Shown here: positions 25,686 to 33,378 of the stretch, one piece after another | Layout of the letters: every line of letters begins with the position of its first letter | Numbering within the stretch: the stretch's first letter is position 1 | Assembly: GCF_014649855.1 (NCBI RefSeq) | Contig: NZ_BMTV01000026.1 | Span: forward strand, 1 to 64,000 | DNA length: 64,000 nt | From: Streptomyces roseolus | Lineage (GTDB): Bacteria > Actinomycetota > Actinomycetes > Streptomycetales > Streptomycetaceae | Direction: 5' to 3' | Notes under the pieces: model-generated | What the model was told of the DNA's origin: nothing | Seen by the model: the letters and a program-made list of their open reading frames with translations, nothing else | The model's database searches: none | Program-made: the position numbers and the translations under genes

Positions 25686-25737
25686 GCGCGAGGAGCGGGT
25701 TCCGCGGCGACGTGTCGGCGGGACCCGCTCCTCGCGC
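25686..25737. terminator. Terminator hairpin after the LacI gene
   Basis: A perfect 15-bp stem (25686-25700 and 25723-25737) with a 22-base loop, ten bases after the stop codon. It closes the beta-mannosidase-LacI operon. Confidence 0.75.
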
Positions 25738-25819
25738 ACCCGGTGCGCCGCGGTGGTACGGAGGCCGGCCCTCGGCGCGGGAAGCACCGTCGGGCCGGTC
25801 GGCGGGGAACGGCCGCGCC

Positions 25820-26090
25820 GGTGGACGCCGGTCTCCTCGGCGGTCCGGCGGATGCCGTCGGGGCCGTGGAAGAGGCGCTCGCCCAGGGGGGTGGGCCGGT
25901 CGGCGTCGAAGCCGGTGGCGAGGCCGAGGCCGAGGTATTCGACGCCGCCGGTCCGGTCCCACTGCCCGGAGAATGCGCGGCTCGGTTCCGGGCAGTGGGG
26001 GGTGGCCGCGGGGACGGTTCGGTCACCGCATTCGTCGATCGCGGTTTTCTGCCGATTCCCGGCGGCCGAGCCGAGAGTAGAAGTCGTCAC
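25820..26090 (-). pseudogene. Possible remnant of a gene of unknown family
   Basis: The minus-strand frame from 26090 reads through about 90 codons with a strong coding signature (most third positions G or C) in the segment GGVEYLGLGLATGFDADRP then TPLGERLFHGPDGIRRTAEE, then degenerates. I do not recognise it. It starts about 25-100 bases downstream of the operator at 26114-26123, as if it were once a member of the same regulon. It may be a 5' fragment of a lost glycoside-metabolism gene. The functional call is speculative; the coding look is what I see. Confidence 0.3.
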
Positions 26091-26113
26091 GGCCGAGAAA
26101 CAAGAGCTTTGAC

Positions 26114-26123
26114 ATAACCGGTT
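26114..26123. promoter_or_regulatory. Candidate mannoside operator 3 (TAACCGGTTA)
   Basis: Perfect 10-base palindrome with the ACCGGT core of the sites at 22028 and 22144. It is not in front of an intact gene: to its left is a gene remnant on the minus strand and to its right is the 3' end of manA. Confidence 0.5.
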
Positions 26124-26202
26124 AAGTTCAGGTTGTCGGTTTAGCGGCGCCCCTTCCTTCCGCGCCGCGCCCGCTCACCCGTCCCCTCCGCGCCCCGCCC
26201 GT

Positions 26203-27396
26203 TCACCCGCTGTGTTCCGCCGCGCCGGTCGTGGCGCGGAAGGCCGTGCCGGCGCCCTCCAGTCCGGTCTCGGCGCCCGCAGGCACGTACACGGCCCGTC
26301 CCGGACCGATGGCCAGCCGCTCCCCGGAGCCGGAGGAGACGGTCACCGTCCCGGCGGTGCAGAGGAGGATCTGCGGAGCGTCCACCGTCACGCGCCGCCG
26401 GGGCCCGCCGGCCCGGAGGAGGTACCGCGACAGGCGGAAGTCGTCCACCGGCGCGGGGTACACCTCCTCGCCCTTCTCCTCCCGGGGGGTCAGGACGCGA
26501 GCCGGGGGTGCCCCGAAGCGGACGACCCGGGCCAGTTCCTCCGCGTCGACGTGCTTGGAGGTCAGTCCGCACCGCAGGACGTTGTCGGAGCTCGCCATGA
26601 TCTCCACTCCGAGTCCGGAGAGGTACGCGTGCGGGACTCCCGCCCCGAGGAACAGCGCCTCCCCCGGGCTCAGTTCGACCTGCCTCAGCATCAGCGCGGA
26701 CAGGAGCCCCGCGTCGCCCGGGTGAGCCCGGGCGACGGCGTCGTAGGCGGCGAGGCGGGCCTCGTCCGGACCCGCCGCCGCGTCCGCCAGCGCTCGGGCC
26801 ACCGCGTCGAGCAGGCCGGCCGGCGGACGGAGGAAGGCGCGGAACACCTCCGCGAGCGCCAGGGGCTCGGAGACGCCCCGCAGGGTCTCGGCGTACGGCC
26901 GCAGGGCGGGCACCGCGAGCGAGTCGAGCAGGCGGGCGGCGTCCGCCGCGCTCCGGAAGCCGCACAGTCCCCGGAACGGGGTGAGGGCGACGATCATCTC
27001 GGGCTTGTGCTGGTCGTCGCGGTAGTTGCGGTGCGGGGCGTCCAGGGGAACGCCGAGCGCGTCCTCCCGGGCGAATCCGGCCCGGGCCTGGGCGAGGTCC
27101 GGGTGCACCTGCACGGAGAGTGGCGCCTCGGCGGCCAGGAGCTTGAGCAGGAACGGGAGCCGGGGCCCGAACCGGCGCACGGTGACCGCTCCGAGTTCCT
27201 CCTCGGGGTGCGCGGCGACGACCCGGTCCAGGGGGGCGAGGACGCCGCCTCTGGACACCCGGGAGGGCGCCGCCGGATGGGCGCCCATCCACAGTTCGGC
27301 CTGGGGAGCCCCGGTGGGCGGCACGCCCATGAGGTCCGGCAGCAGGGTGCGGGAGCCCCAGTCGTAGGGCTGGACGGTGTTGTGGAGGAGATCCAT
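26203..27396 (-). CDS. manA: Mannose-6-phosphate isomerase, class I
   Basis: Zinc enzyme (397 aa) converting mannose 6-phosphate to fructose 6-phosphate. N-terminus MDLLHNTVQPYDWGSRTLLP; AELWMGAHPAAPS; LPFLLKLLAAEAPLSVQVHP with Gln and His zinc ligands; HKPEMIVAL with the Glu ligand; later LGAGVPHAYLSGLGVEIMASSDNVLRCG around the second His and the conserved SDNVLR motif. In this locus it uses mannose 6-phosphate made by the neighbouring ROK kinase. It lies 189 bases downstream of that gene on the same strand and may share its promoter. Confidence 0.92.
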   Translation of the reverse strand: MDLLHNTVQPYDWGSRTLLPDLMGVPPTGAPQAELWMGAHPAAPSRVSRGGVLAPLDRVVAAHPEEELGAVTVRRFGPRLPFLLKLLAAEAPLSVQVHPDLAQARAGFAREDALGVPLDAPHRNYRDDQHKPEMIVALTPFRGLCGFRSAADAARLLDSLAVPALRPYAETLRGVSEPLALAEVFRAFLRPPAGLLDAVARALADAAAGPDEARLAAYDAVARAHPGDAGLLSALMLRQVELSPGEALFLGAGVPHAYLSGLGVEIMASSDNVLRCGLTSKHVDAEELARVVRFGAPPARVLTPREEKGEEVYPAPVDDFRLSRYLLRAGGPRRRVTVDAPQILLCTAGTVTVSSGSGERLAIGPGRAVYVPAGAETGLEGAGTAFRATTGAAEHSG

Positions 27397-27585
27397 GGTC
27401 GTTTCCTGGAGTGCGTGCGGTGGGATCGAGGGAGGGCGGAACGGCGGCGGGGACTCCGCGGCGCCCCGAAACGGACTCCCCGGCGCCCTGAAGGGGGTGC
27501 GCGGTGCCCTGAAAGGGGTGCGCGGTGCCGTCCGTCGGGCGCGACGGGCCGGTCCCGCCCGCGTCCCGCCCGACGGGTCCGGCCG

Positions 27586-28560
27586 TCAGACGGGCGTCCG
27601 CCCGCCGGTGCCCGCCCGGGAGCGGGAGAGCCGGGGGGCGGCGGCGCCCGCGGCCGCGGCGCCGATCAGTCCGGCGTCGAGAGCCAGGCCGGCGGGCACG
27701 ACCGGGACGTCCCGCGTGAAGTCGAGGACGGCGTACGACCTCAGGTGGCGCCGCAGCGGCGCGAACAGCACCTCGCCCGCTTGCGAGACCCCTCCCCCGA
27801 CGACCACCAGGTCGAGTTCGACGAGCGCGGCCGTGGCCGCGATGGCGGCGGCCAGGGCGCGGCCGGCCCGGTCGAAGGCGGCGAGCGCCCGCGCGTCGCC
27901 CGCACGGGCCGAGACCGCCACCTCGCGGGCCGTGGCGGGGAGGCCGCCCGGGGGCGTCCAGCCCGATTCCAGCGCGTGGGCAGCGATCGCCGTGCCGCTG
28001 GCGTAGCGCTCGACGCATCCCCGGGCGCCGCAGGGGCACACCGGGCCGTTCTGGTCGACGGTGATGTGGCCGATGTGGCCGGCGTTCCCCGTCGTTCCCG
28101 CGTGGAGGGAACCTCCCAGGACCAGACCGCCGCCGACCCCGGTCGAGACGACCATGCACAGGGCGTTCGCCACGCCCTTCGCCGCTCCGATCCAGTGCTC
28201 CGCCGCCGCCATGGCGACCGCGTCGCCGACCAGCACGGGCTCGACGCCGTCCGGTACGGCGGGATGGTTCCGCACCCGCTCCACGAGGGGGAAGCCGCGC
28301 CAGGCGGGGATGTTCACCGGGCTCACCGTGCCCGCGGAGGTGTCCACGGGTCCGGCGCTCCCGATCCCCATGCGGGACAGCGAGGCCCACTCGGGCCGGG
28401 TCGCCAGCTCGTCCACGACCGAGGCCACCGCGGCCATCATCGCCTCGGCGGACTCGCGCGCGGGAGTGGGCCGTCGCGCCGCCGCCACCACGCGCCCCTC
28501 GCCGTCGACCAGCGCCCCGGCGATCTTCGTACCACCGATGTCCAGCGCTCCGTACACCAT
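27586..28560 (-). CDS. ROK-family sugar kinase
   Basis: ATP-dependent hexose kinase (324 aa), probably acting on mannose or glucose. N-terminal phosphate loop MVYGALDIGGTKIAGALVDG; VSTGVGGGLVLGG; the ROK zinc motif CPCGARGCVERYASGTA at about residues 178-194; VVVGGGVSQAGEVLFAPLR near the end. It completes the route mannobiose, mannose, mannose 6-phosphate, fructose 6-phosphate with its neighbours. The palindrome GACAACGTTGTC lies 60 bases upstream of its ATG. ROK proteins differ in substrate, so mannose is inferred from context only. Confidence 0.88.
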   Translation of the reverse strand: MVYGALDIGGTKIAGALVDGEGRVVAAARRPTPARESAEAMMAAVASVVDELATRPEWASLSRMGIGSAGPVDTSAGTVSPVNIPAWRGFPLVERVRNHPAVPDGVEPVLVGDAVAMAAAEHWIGAAKGVANALCMVVSTGVGGGLVLGGSLHAGTTGNAGHIGHITVDQNGPVCPCGARGCVERYASGTAIAAHALESGWTPPGGLPATAREVAVSARAGDARALAAFDRAGRALAAAIAATAALVELDLVVVGGGVSQAGEVLFAPLRRHLRSYAVLDFTRDVPVVPAGLALDAGLIGAAAAGAAAPRLSRSRAGTGGRTPV

Positions 28561-28619
28561 CCGCCCAACCTCTCCAGAACCGTCTCGCGTTCGTGCGAGA
28601 CACCACTCTGCGAGATGAT

Positions 28620-28631
28620 GACAACGTTGTC
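28620..28631. promoter_or_regulatory. LacI-type operator upstream of the ROK kinase
   Basis: GACAACGTTGTC is a perfect 12-base palindrome with a central CG step. It lies 60 bases upstream of the ROK start, and the same 12 bases occur inside the beta-mannosidase gene. This makes it a likely control site of the mannose arm of the locus. Confidence 0.65.
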
Positions 28632-28659
28632 TAGTCGGAACGGACCCGGTTGAGTCACG

Positions 28660-29204
28660 TCATGGCCGGCGCCCGCCCGAACCCACGGGGGACACGGGGA
28701 GGGCGGCCGGAGAAAGGGGCGGCCGGAGAAAGGAGAAGGCGGCGCGGGAGGCGGGATCACGCTCCGGCGCCGGGCGGACCGTGACGCCGTTCCGTTCGAG
28801 GAGGGCCGCGGTGACGCCGTCGCCGGCCGTCAGCCGGCCGGTGGACGAACCGTCATGCACCGCGCCCCCGTCGCACGAAGGGCTGCGCGGCATCAGCAGG
28901 GCCTCCCGGCAGCCGGCGCTCCGGGCCGCCCGGAGCGCGAGACGGGCCCCGGTGACGCATTCCGCCGTCACGTCGCGGCCCGTGTCGTCGACCACGCGTG
29001 CCGTGCCGTCGAGCACGGCGCCCCCGTCGCCGCCGACCGGCTCGGCGGGGCGCCTCGGGGTCGTGAGGCCCCCGCCGTCTCCGGGCAGAACGGGACCGGC
29101 CCGCGGCCCGCGAGCGCGGCCTCGATCGCCGGGGGCGCCTTGTGCCGTCCCTCGAAGCGGCACGGCACTCCGCGCAGGCACGCGCTCGCCGGCACTGTTT
29201 CCAT
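28660..29204 (-). pseudogene. DUF523 family gene with a one-base frameshift in a G-run
   Basis: DUF523 (YbbK-like) proteins are small cytoplasmic proteins of unknown function with conserved cysteines. From ATG 29204 the frame reads METVPASACLRGVPCRFEGR and GRGPVPFCPETAG, the usual start (SACLLGVPCRYDG, FCPE). After about codon 45 the correct continuation GGLTTPRRPAEPVGGDG, ALRAARSAGCREALLMPRSP, SCDGGAVHDG is in another frame. Adding one G to the run of five G near 29080 restores a single reading frame. Either the gene is inactive or a base was missed in a homopolymer. Confidence 0.75.
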
Positions 29205-29242
29205 ACCGGCGGGCCGGCGGGCCGGCGGGCCGCTCGGGGGCG

Positions 29243-29839
29243 TCAGACCTGTTCGGCCGCCGGCCGGCGTACACCGGGCAGGTGCACGACGAGAAGGGTG
29301 AAGGCGGCCAGCGCGACGTTGCGGGCCGCGGCGTCCAGGCCGTTCCAGTCGGACGACTGCCACATGGCGAACCACTCGCCGCCGATCGCGAGGAAACCGA
29401 GGCCGAAGAGCAGCAGCACCATCACCAGGCCCACCGTGCTCGCCGCTCGGGCACGGTCGTACGCGTCGCGGCGCAGCCCCGTGATCCAGAACCAGGTGGC
29501 GGCGAGGAGGACCAGCGCGGCCAGGGTCCCCCAGACGATGACGGCGACGTAGGCGGCGTTCTGGAGGGCCGGGGATTCGACGGCCCGCCACATCAGGTCG
29601 GGGTCCTTGAACGTGGTGTCCATGCTCAGGACGTGCTGGACGAACTGCTGGTTGGTCCCGAAGTCCGTGATGTTCCCGAAGGCGACCAGGGTCATGTAGA
29701 GCGCGACGGTCGCCGTCAGCGCGGTCGCGGCGACGGGCGGCGCGCCCAGTCGCAGCAGCCCGCCGCCGCGGCTTGCCGTGGTCGTCGCCGTGGATCGGGC
29801 GCCGGAGTCGGTGCCGTTCGGCCGATGGGACTGTGCCAT
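29243..29839 (-). CDS. DUF2165-type integral membrane protein
   Basis: Small membrane protein (198 aa) of unknown function. A polar Ser/Thr-rich N-terminus is followed by four membrane segments: VAATALTATVALYMTLVAFG, ALQNAAYVAVIVWGTLAALV, TVGLVMVLLLFGLGFLAIGG, and VALAAFTLLVVHLPGV. The motif GNITDFGTNQQFVQHVLSMD after the first segment and GGEWFAMWQSSDWNG after the third are what I associate with DUF2165. ATG 29839 has GGAGGA upstream. A single gene between the DUF523 remnant and catalase. Confidence 0.75.
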   Translation of the reverse strand: MAQSHRPNGTDSGARSTATTTASRGGGLLRLGAPPVAATALTATVALYMTLVAFGNITDFGTNQQFVQHVLSMDTTFKDPDLMWRAVESPALQNAAYVAVIVWGTLAALVLLAATWFWITGLRRDAYDRARAASTVGLVMVLLLFGLGFLAIGGEWFAMWQSSDWNGLDAAARNVALAAFTLLVVHLPGVRRPAAEQV

Positions 29840-29955
29840 GGGTGGGTCCTCCCTCGTCGTGACGTGGGACCCGTACGCGGGCGGGCCCCACCGTCTCCTC
29901 CCCACGCGGGCACCCTTCCAGCCGTCCTGACCGACCGCGGCGGGGCGGGGCGTGG

Positions 29956-29996
29956 CTCGGCCCGCCCGTTCGAGGAGGTCGCGCGGGCGGGCCGAG
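29956..29996. terminator. Terminator hairpin downstream of catalase
   Basis: A perfect 13-bp stem (29956-29968 and 29984-29996) with a 15-base loop, just past the catalase stop codon on the minus strand. Confidence 0.8.
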
Positions 29997-30004
29997 AGGT
30001 GCCG

Positions 30005-31525
30005 TCAGGCCTTGTGCTGCATGGAGCTGCGTGCGGGGTTGCCCTGCTCGGCGGCCTTGGGGTCCTTCTCGTCGGCCTTGGCGCGCACGCCCTGCTCGAT
30101 GCGCTCGCCGACGGTCTTGTCGATGTTCTTCCAGTAGGCGAAGGCGCGCTCCAGGACGGGTTCGGTGACGCCGTTGAGGAGGTGGCCCACCACGTTGTCG
30201 ACCAGGCGGTCGCGGGCCGCGTCGTCCATGACGTCGCGGACGAGGGTGCCGGGCTGGCCCCAGTCGTCGTCCTCCGGGTGGTCGACGTACGCCGCCCGGG
30301 TGATCTCGCCGTCCGCCGTCCAGCTGGGCGGCGTCCCGTAGCGGTCGGTGTCGGCGGCCGGCCCGCCCTTGGAGTTGGGGGCGTAGACCGGGTCGGTCGT
30401 CTTCCGGTAGGCCATCGCCCCGTCCTTCGAGTACGTGTGGACGTCGACGACGGGCGCGTTCACGGGCAGCTGCTGGTAGTTGCCGCCGATGCGGTGGCGG
30501 TGGGCGTCCGCGTACGAGAACAGGCGCGCCAGCAGCATCCGGTCGGGGCTCGGCCCGATGCCGGGGACGAGGTTGTTCGGCTGGAAGGCGGCCTGTTCGA
30601 TCTCCGCGTGGTTGTCGGTGGGGTTGCGGTCCAGGGTCATGCGACCGACGGGGATGAGCGGGTAGTCGCCGTGCGGCCACACCTTGGTGAGGTCGAACGG
30701 GTTGAAGCGGTACGCGGCCGCTTCCTCGTACGGCATGACCTGCACGTACAGCGTCCAGGAGGGGAAGTCTCCGTCGCGGATGTGCTCGAAGAGGTCGCGC
30801 GTGTGGTAGTCGGTGTCGGCGGCCGCCATCTGGTCGGCCTCGTGTTGCGTGAAGTACTCGATGCCCTGGTCGGTCTTGAAGTGGTACTTCACCCAGAAGC
30901 GTTCGCCGGAGGCGTTGATCCACATGTAGGTGTGGGAGGTGTAGCCGTTCATGTGGCGCCAGGTGCGCGGGATGCCACGGTCGCCCATCAGCCAGGTCAC
31001 CTGGTGGGCGGACTCCGGGGAGAGGGTCCAGAAGTCCCACTGCATGTCGTGGTCGCGCAGGTTGTTGTCCGCGCGGCGCTTCTGGGACCGGATGAAGTGC
31101 TGGAACTTCATCGGGTCCTTCACGAAGAAGACCGGCGTGTTGTTGCCGACCATGTCGTAGTTGCCCTCGGAGGTGTAGAACTTCAGCGCGAAGCCGCGCG
31201 GGTCGCGCCAGGTGTCCGGGCTGCCCCGCTCGCCGGCCACGGTGGAGAAGCGGGCGACCAGTTCCGTGCGCGCACCCGGCTGGAACAGTGCCGCCTTCGT
31301 GAAACGGCTGACGTCGTGGGTGACCTCGAAGTGGCCGAACGCACCACTGCCCTTCGCGTGCGGCTGGCGTTCCGGGATCCGTTCGCGGTTGAACTGCGCC
31401 ATCTGCTCGATCAGGTAGGCGTCCTGCAGCAGGACCGGCCCACCGGGGCCCACGGTGAGCGAATGCTCGTCGCTCTCCACCGGGGCACCGGAATCGGTCG
31501 TGGTGACGGGGCGGCTGTCGGTCAT
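30005..31525 (-). CDS. katA: Monofunctional haem catalase
   Basis: Cytoplasmic small-subunit catalase (506 aa) that dismutates hydrogen peroxide. Catalytic His in RIPERQPHAKGSGAFGHFEV (about residue 56), catalytic Asn in GNYDMVGNNTPVFFVKDP, and the proximal haem Tyr in RMLLARLFSYADAHRHR. The C-terminus is an extended charged tail ending SSMQHKA, as in the streptomycete inducible catalase. No regulator of the CatR/FUR type is adjacent. The upstream 390 bases contain no gene. Confidence 0.95.
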   Translation of the reverse strand: MTDSRPVTTTDSGAPVESDEHSLTVGPGGPVLLQDAYLIEQMAQFNRERIPERQPHAKGSGAFGHFEVTHDVSRFTKAALFQPGARTELVARFSTVAGERGSPDTWRDPRGFALKFYTSEGNYDMVGNNTPVFFVKDPMKFQHFIRSQKRRADNNLRDHDMQWDFWTLSPESAHQVTWLMGDRGIPRTWRHMNGYTSHTYMWINASGERFWVKYHFKTDQGIEYFTQHEADQMAAADTDYHTRDLFEHIRDGDFPSWTLYVQVMPYEEAAAYRFNPFDLTKVWPHGDYPLIPVGRMTLDRNPTDNHAEIEQAAFQPNNLVPGIGPSPDRMLLARLFSYADAHRHRIGGNYQQLPVNAPVVDVHTYSKDGAMAYRKTTDPVYAPNSKGGPAADTDRYGTPPSWTADGEITRAAYVDHPEDDDWGQPGTLVRDVMDDAARDRLVDNVVGHLLNGVTEPVLERAFAYWKNIDKTVGERIEQGVRAKADEKDPKAAEQGNPARSSMQHKA

Positions 31526-31917
31526 TCGGTCACGCTGCCTTTCCTCGTGTCGGACAGGGGCCCGCCCCCGGTCGGCCCGGCCTCAGGGGCCGGGCGCCGT
31601 CGGCCGGAGGTCCCGTCGGCGGGGCACCCCACAGGGCGGGCTGGCATGCGGGAGGCACGGCGGCGCCCCTCCGCTCGCCACAGGTCTCGGCCTGAGCCCG
31701 TTCGGCCCATGCCGCCACCGGAGGCCCGCCCTCGCGCGAGCACGACCCCTCCGGTGGGCGAGCGGCGGCCCGCGGGCCGCCGCTGCCTTCCCGCGCGGTA
31801 CGCCTGCCCGGTCCGGGGCTCCTTACACGGCGCGGCGTGGTGCGTCGGGGGCCGATCGCGGGGCATACGTGTGACCGGCGGGCCCGAAGGCGGCCCGCGG
31901 AACGACAGGAGCCACCG
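31526..31917. other. Divergent region between catalase and the YbdK-like gene
   Basis: No convincing gene is visible. The main feature is a perfect 24-base palindrome at 31761-31784. Promoters for both flanking genes must lie here, but GC content is too uniform to place them. Confidence 0.5.
31761..31784. repeat. 24-base perfect palindrome
   Basis: Centre GGCCCGCGGGCC, flanked symmetrically by AGCGGC and GCCGCT. It can form a hairpin or bind a dimer. Function unknown. Confidence 0.6.
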
Positions 31918-33018
31918 TTGCGCACCGTGGGAGTGGAAGAGGAGTTGCTGCTCGTCAGTGAGCGAACCGGGGAGCCGCTCGCGGTTTCCTCGGCGGTCCT
32001 GGCGTCGGCGGCCTTGGGCGCGGAGGAACAGGAGGAGGAGGTCTTCGAGAAGGAGCTCCACCAGGAGCAGGTGGAGTTCGCGACCCGGCCGGTGAGCGCC
32101 ATGGACGAGCTGGAGGAGATGATCGTCCGGTGCCGGGCGGAGGCGGGGCGGCATGCCGAGCGGGCCGGTGCCCGGGTGGCGGCCCTGGCGACCTCTCCCC
32201 TGCCGGTGGAACCCTCGCGGAACCTGGGGAGCCGGTACCACTGGCTCGCCGAGCAGTACGGGCTCACCGTGCAGGAGCAGCTGACCTGCGGCTGTCATGT
32301 GCACGTGTCGGTGGAGTCCGACGAGGAGGGGGTCGCCGTCCTCGACCGGATCCGGCCGTGGCTGTACCCCTTGAACGCGATCAGCGGGAACTCGCCGTTC
32401 TGGCAGGGCCGGGACAGCGGCTACAGCAGTTACCGCAGCCGGGTCTGGAACCGGTGGCCGTCCGCCGGGCCCGTCGAACTGTTCGGCGGCGCCGACCGGT
32501 ACCACGAGGTGGTGCGGGAGATGCTCGCCACCGGTGTGCTGCGCGACCAGGGGATGATCTACTTCGACGCCCGGCTGTCCCACAACTACCCGACCGTGGA
32601 GATCCGGGTCGCCGACGTCTGTCTGGAGCCCCGCACGACCGTGCTGGTGGCCGCGCTCGTCCGGGGCCTGGTCGAGACGGCGGCCCGGTCCTGGCGGGCG
32701 GGCGAGCCGCCGGCCCGCATGCCGGTCGGTCTGCTGCGGCTCGCGTCCTGGCGGGCGGCGCGCTCGGGGCTCGACGGGCCGCTCGTCGATCCCGTCACGA
32801 TGCGGGAGCGGCCGGCGGAGGCGGTGCTCGAAGCGCTCGTCGCGCACACGGAGGACGCCCTGCGGGACACCGGGGACCTCGAGCTGGTGCGGAAGGGGAT
32901 CGCGGACCTGCTCGCCCACGGGGGCGGTGCCCGGCGCCAGCGGCGGCTGCACGAGGACGGCCTCGACCTCGCGGAGGTCGTACGGGCCTGCGCCCGCATC
33001 ACGACCGAGGCGCCGTAG
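31918..33018 (+). CDS. Carboxylate-amine ligase, YbdK/GCS2 family
   Basis: ATP-dependent ligase of the glutamate-cysteine ligase 2 family (366 aa). I start it at TTG 31918 because AGGAG lies 6 bases upstream and RTVGVEEELLLVSERTGEPL is the true family N-terminus; the longer frame adds 27 unrelated residues. Other motifs: ELHQEQVEFATRPVSAMDEL, QLTCGCHVHVSVESDEEGV, ISGNSPFWQGRDSGYSSYRS, MIYFDARLSHNYPTVEIRVADV. YbdK shows weak glutamate-cysteine ligase activity in E. coli; here the substrate is unknown. It may share transcription with the small gene and the decarboxylase downstream. Confidence 0.87.
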   Translation: MRTVGVEEELLLVSERTGEPLAVSSAVLASAALGAEEQEEEVFEKELHQEQVEFATRPVSAMDELEEMIVRCRAEAGRHAERAGARVAALATSPLPVEPSRNLGSRYHWLAEQYGLTVQEQLTCGCHVHVSVESDEEGVAVLDRIRPWLYPLNAISGNSPFWQGRDSGYSSYRSRVWNRWPSAGPVELFGGADRYHEVVREMLATGVLRDQGMIYFDARLSHNYPTVEIRVADVCLEPRTTVLVAALVRGLVETAARSWRAGEPPARMPVGLLRLASWRAARSGLDGPLVDPVTMRERPAEAVLEALVAHTEDALRDTGDLELVRKGIADLLAHGGGARRQRRLHEDGLDLAEVVRACARITTEAP

Positions 33019-33142
33019 CGCCCGCCGACGGGGTCCCCGCGGCGTCCGCGCGACCGTTTCGGCCGCCCTGGCGGGGGCAGGCGCACACCGCGTGGCGTCC
33101 GGGACCGGGCGCCGCCGTCACGGAGAGTGGAAGGAGCACGTC

Positions 33143-33346
33143 ATGAGTGGTCGAGGCCGCGAGGAAGAGCCGCGCACCACGCCGTCCGAGGCGGTCGGCG
33201 AGAGCGGGGACGCGCAGGCCCGCCGGGAGGCGGAGGAGGCGATGCTCGGTCCGCGCCGGGCGGCGCACACCGACAAGGACGGGGACCGCGAGGAGAGCGG
33301 TGGCCCCGGCGCCGCCGGTGACCGGCGGCGCACGGAGCGGGACTGA
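33143..33346 (+). CDS. Small hydrophilic protein of unknown function
   Basis: 67 residues, extremely polar and probably disordered: many Glu, Arg, Gly and Asp and no hydrophobic segment (MSGRGREEEPRTTPSEAVGE at the start, GDRRRTERD at the end). AAGGAG lies 7 bases before the ATG. It sits 32 bases before the decarboxylase gene, in the same direction. No family recognised; its good ribosome-binding site and spacing argue that it is translated. Confidence 0.55.
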   Translation: MSGRGREEEPRTTPSEAVGESGDAQARREAEEAMLGPRRAAHTDKDGDREESGGPGAAGDRRRTERD

Positions 33347-33378
33347 GAAGCCTGGAAGTCGGAGAACCCGGAGGAGCA

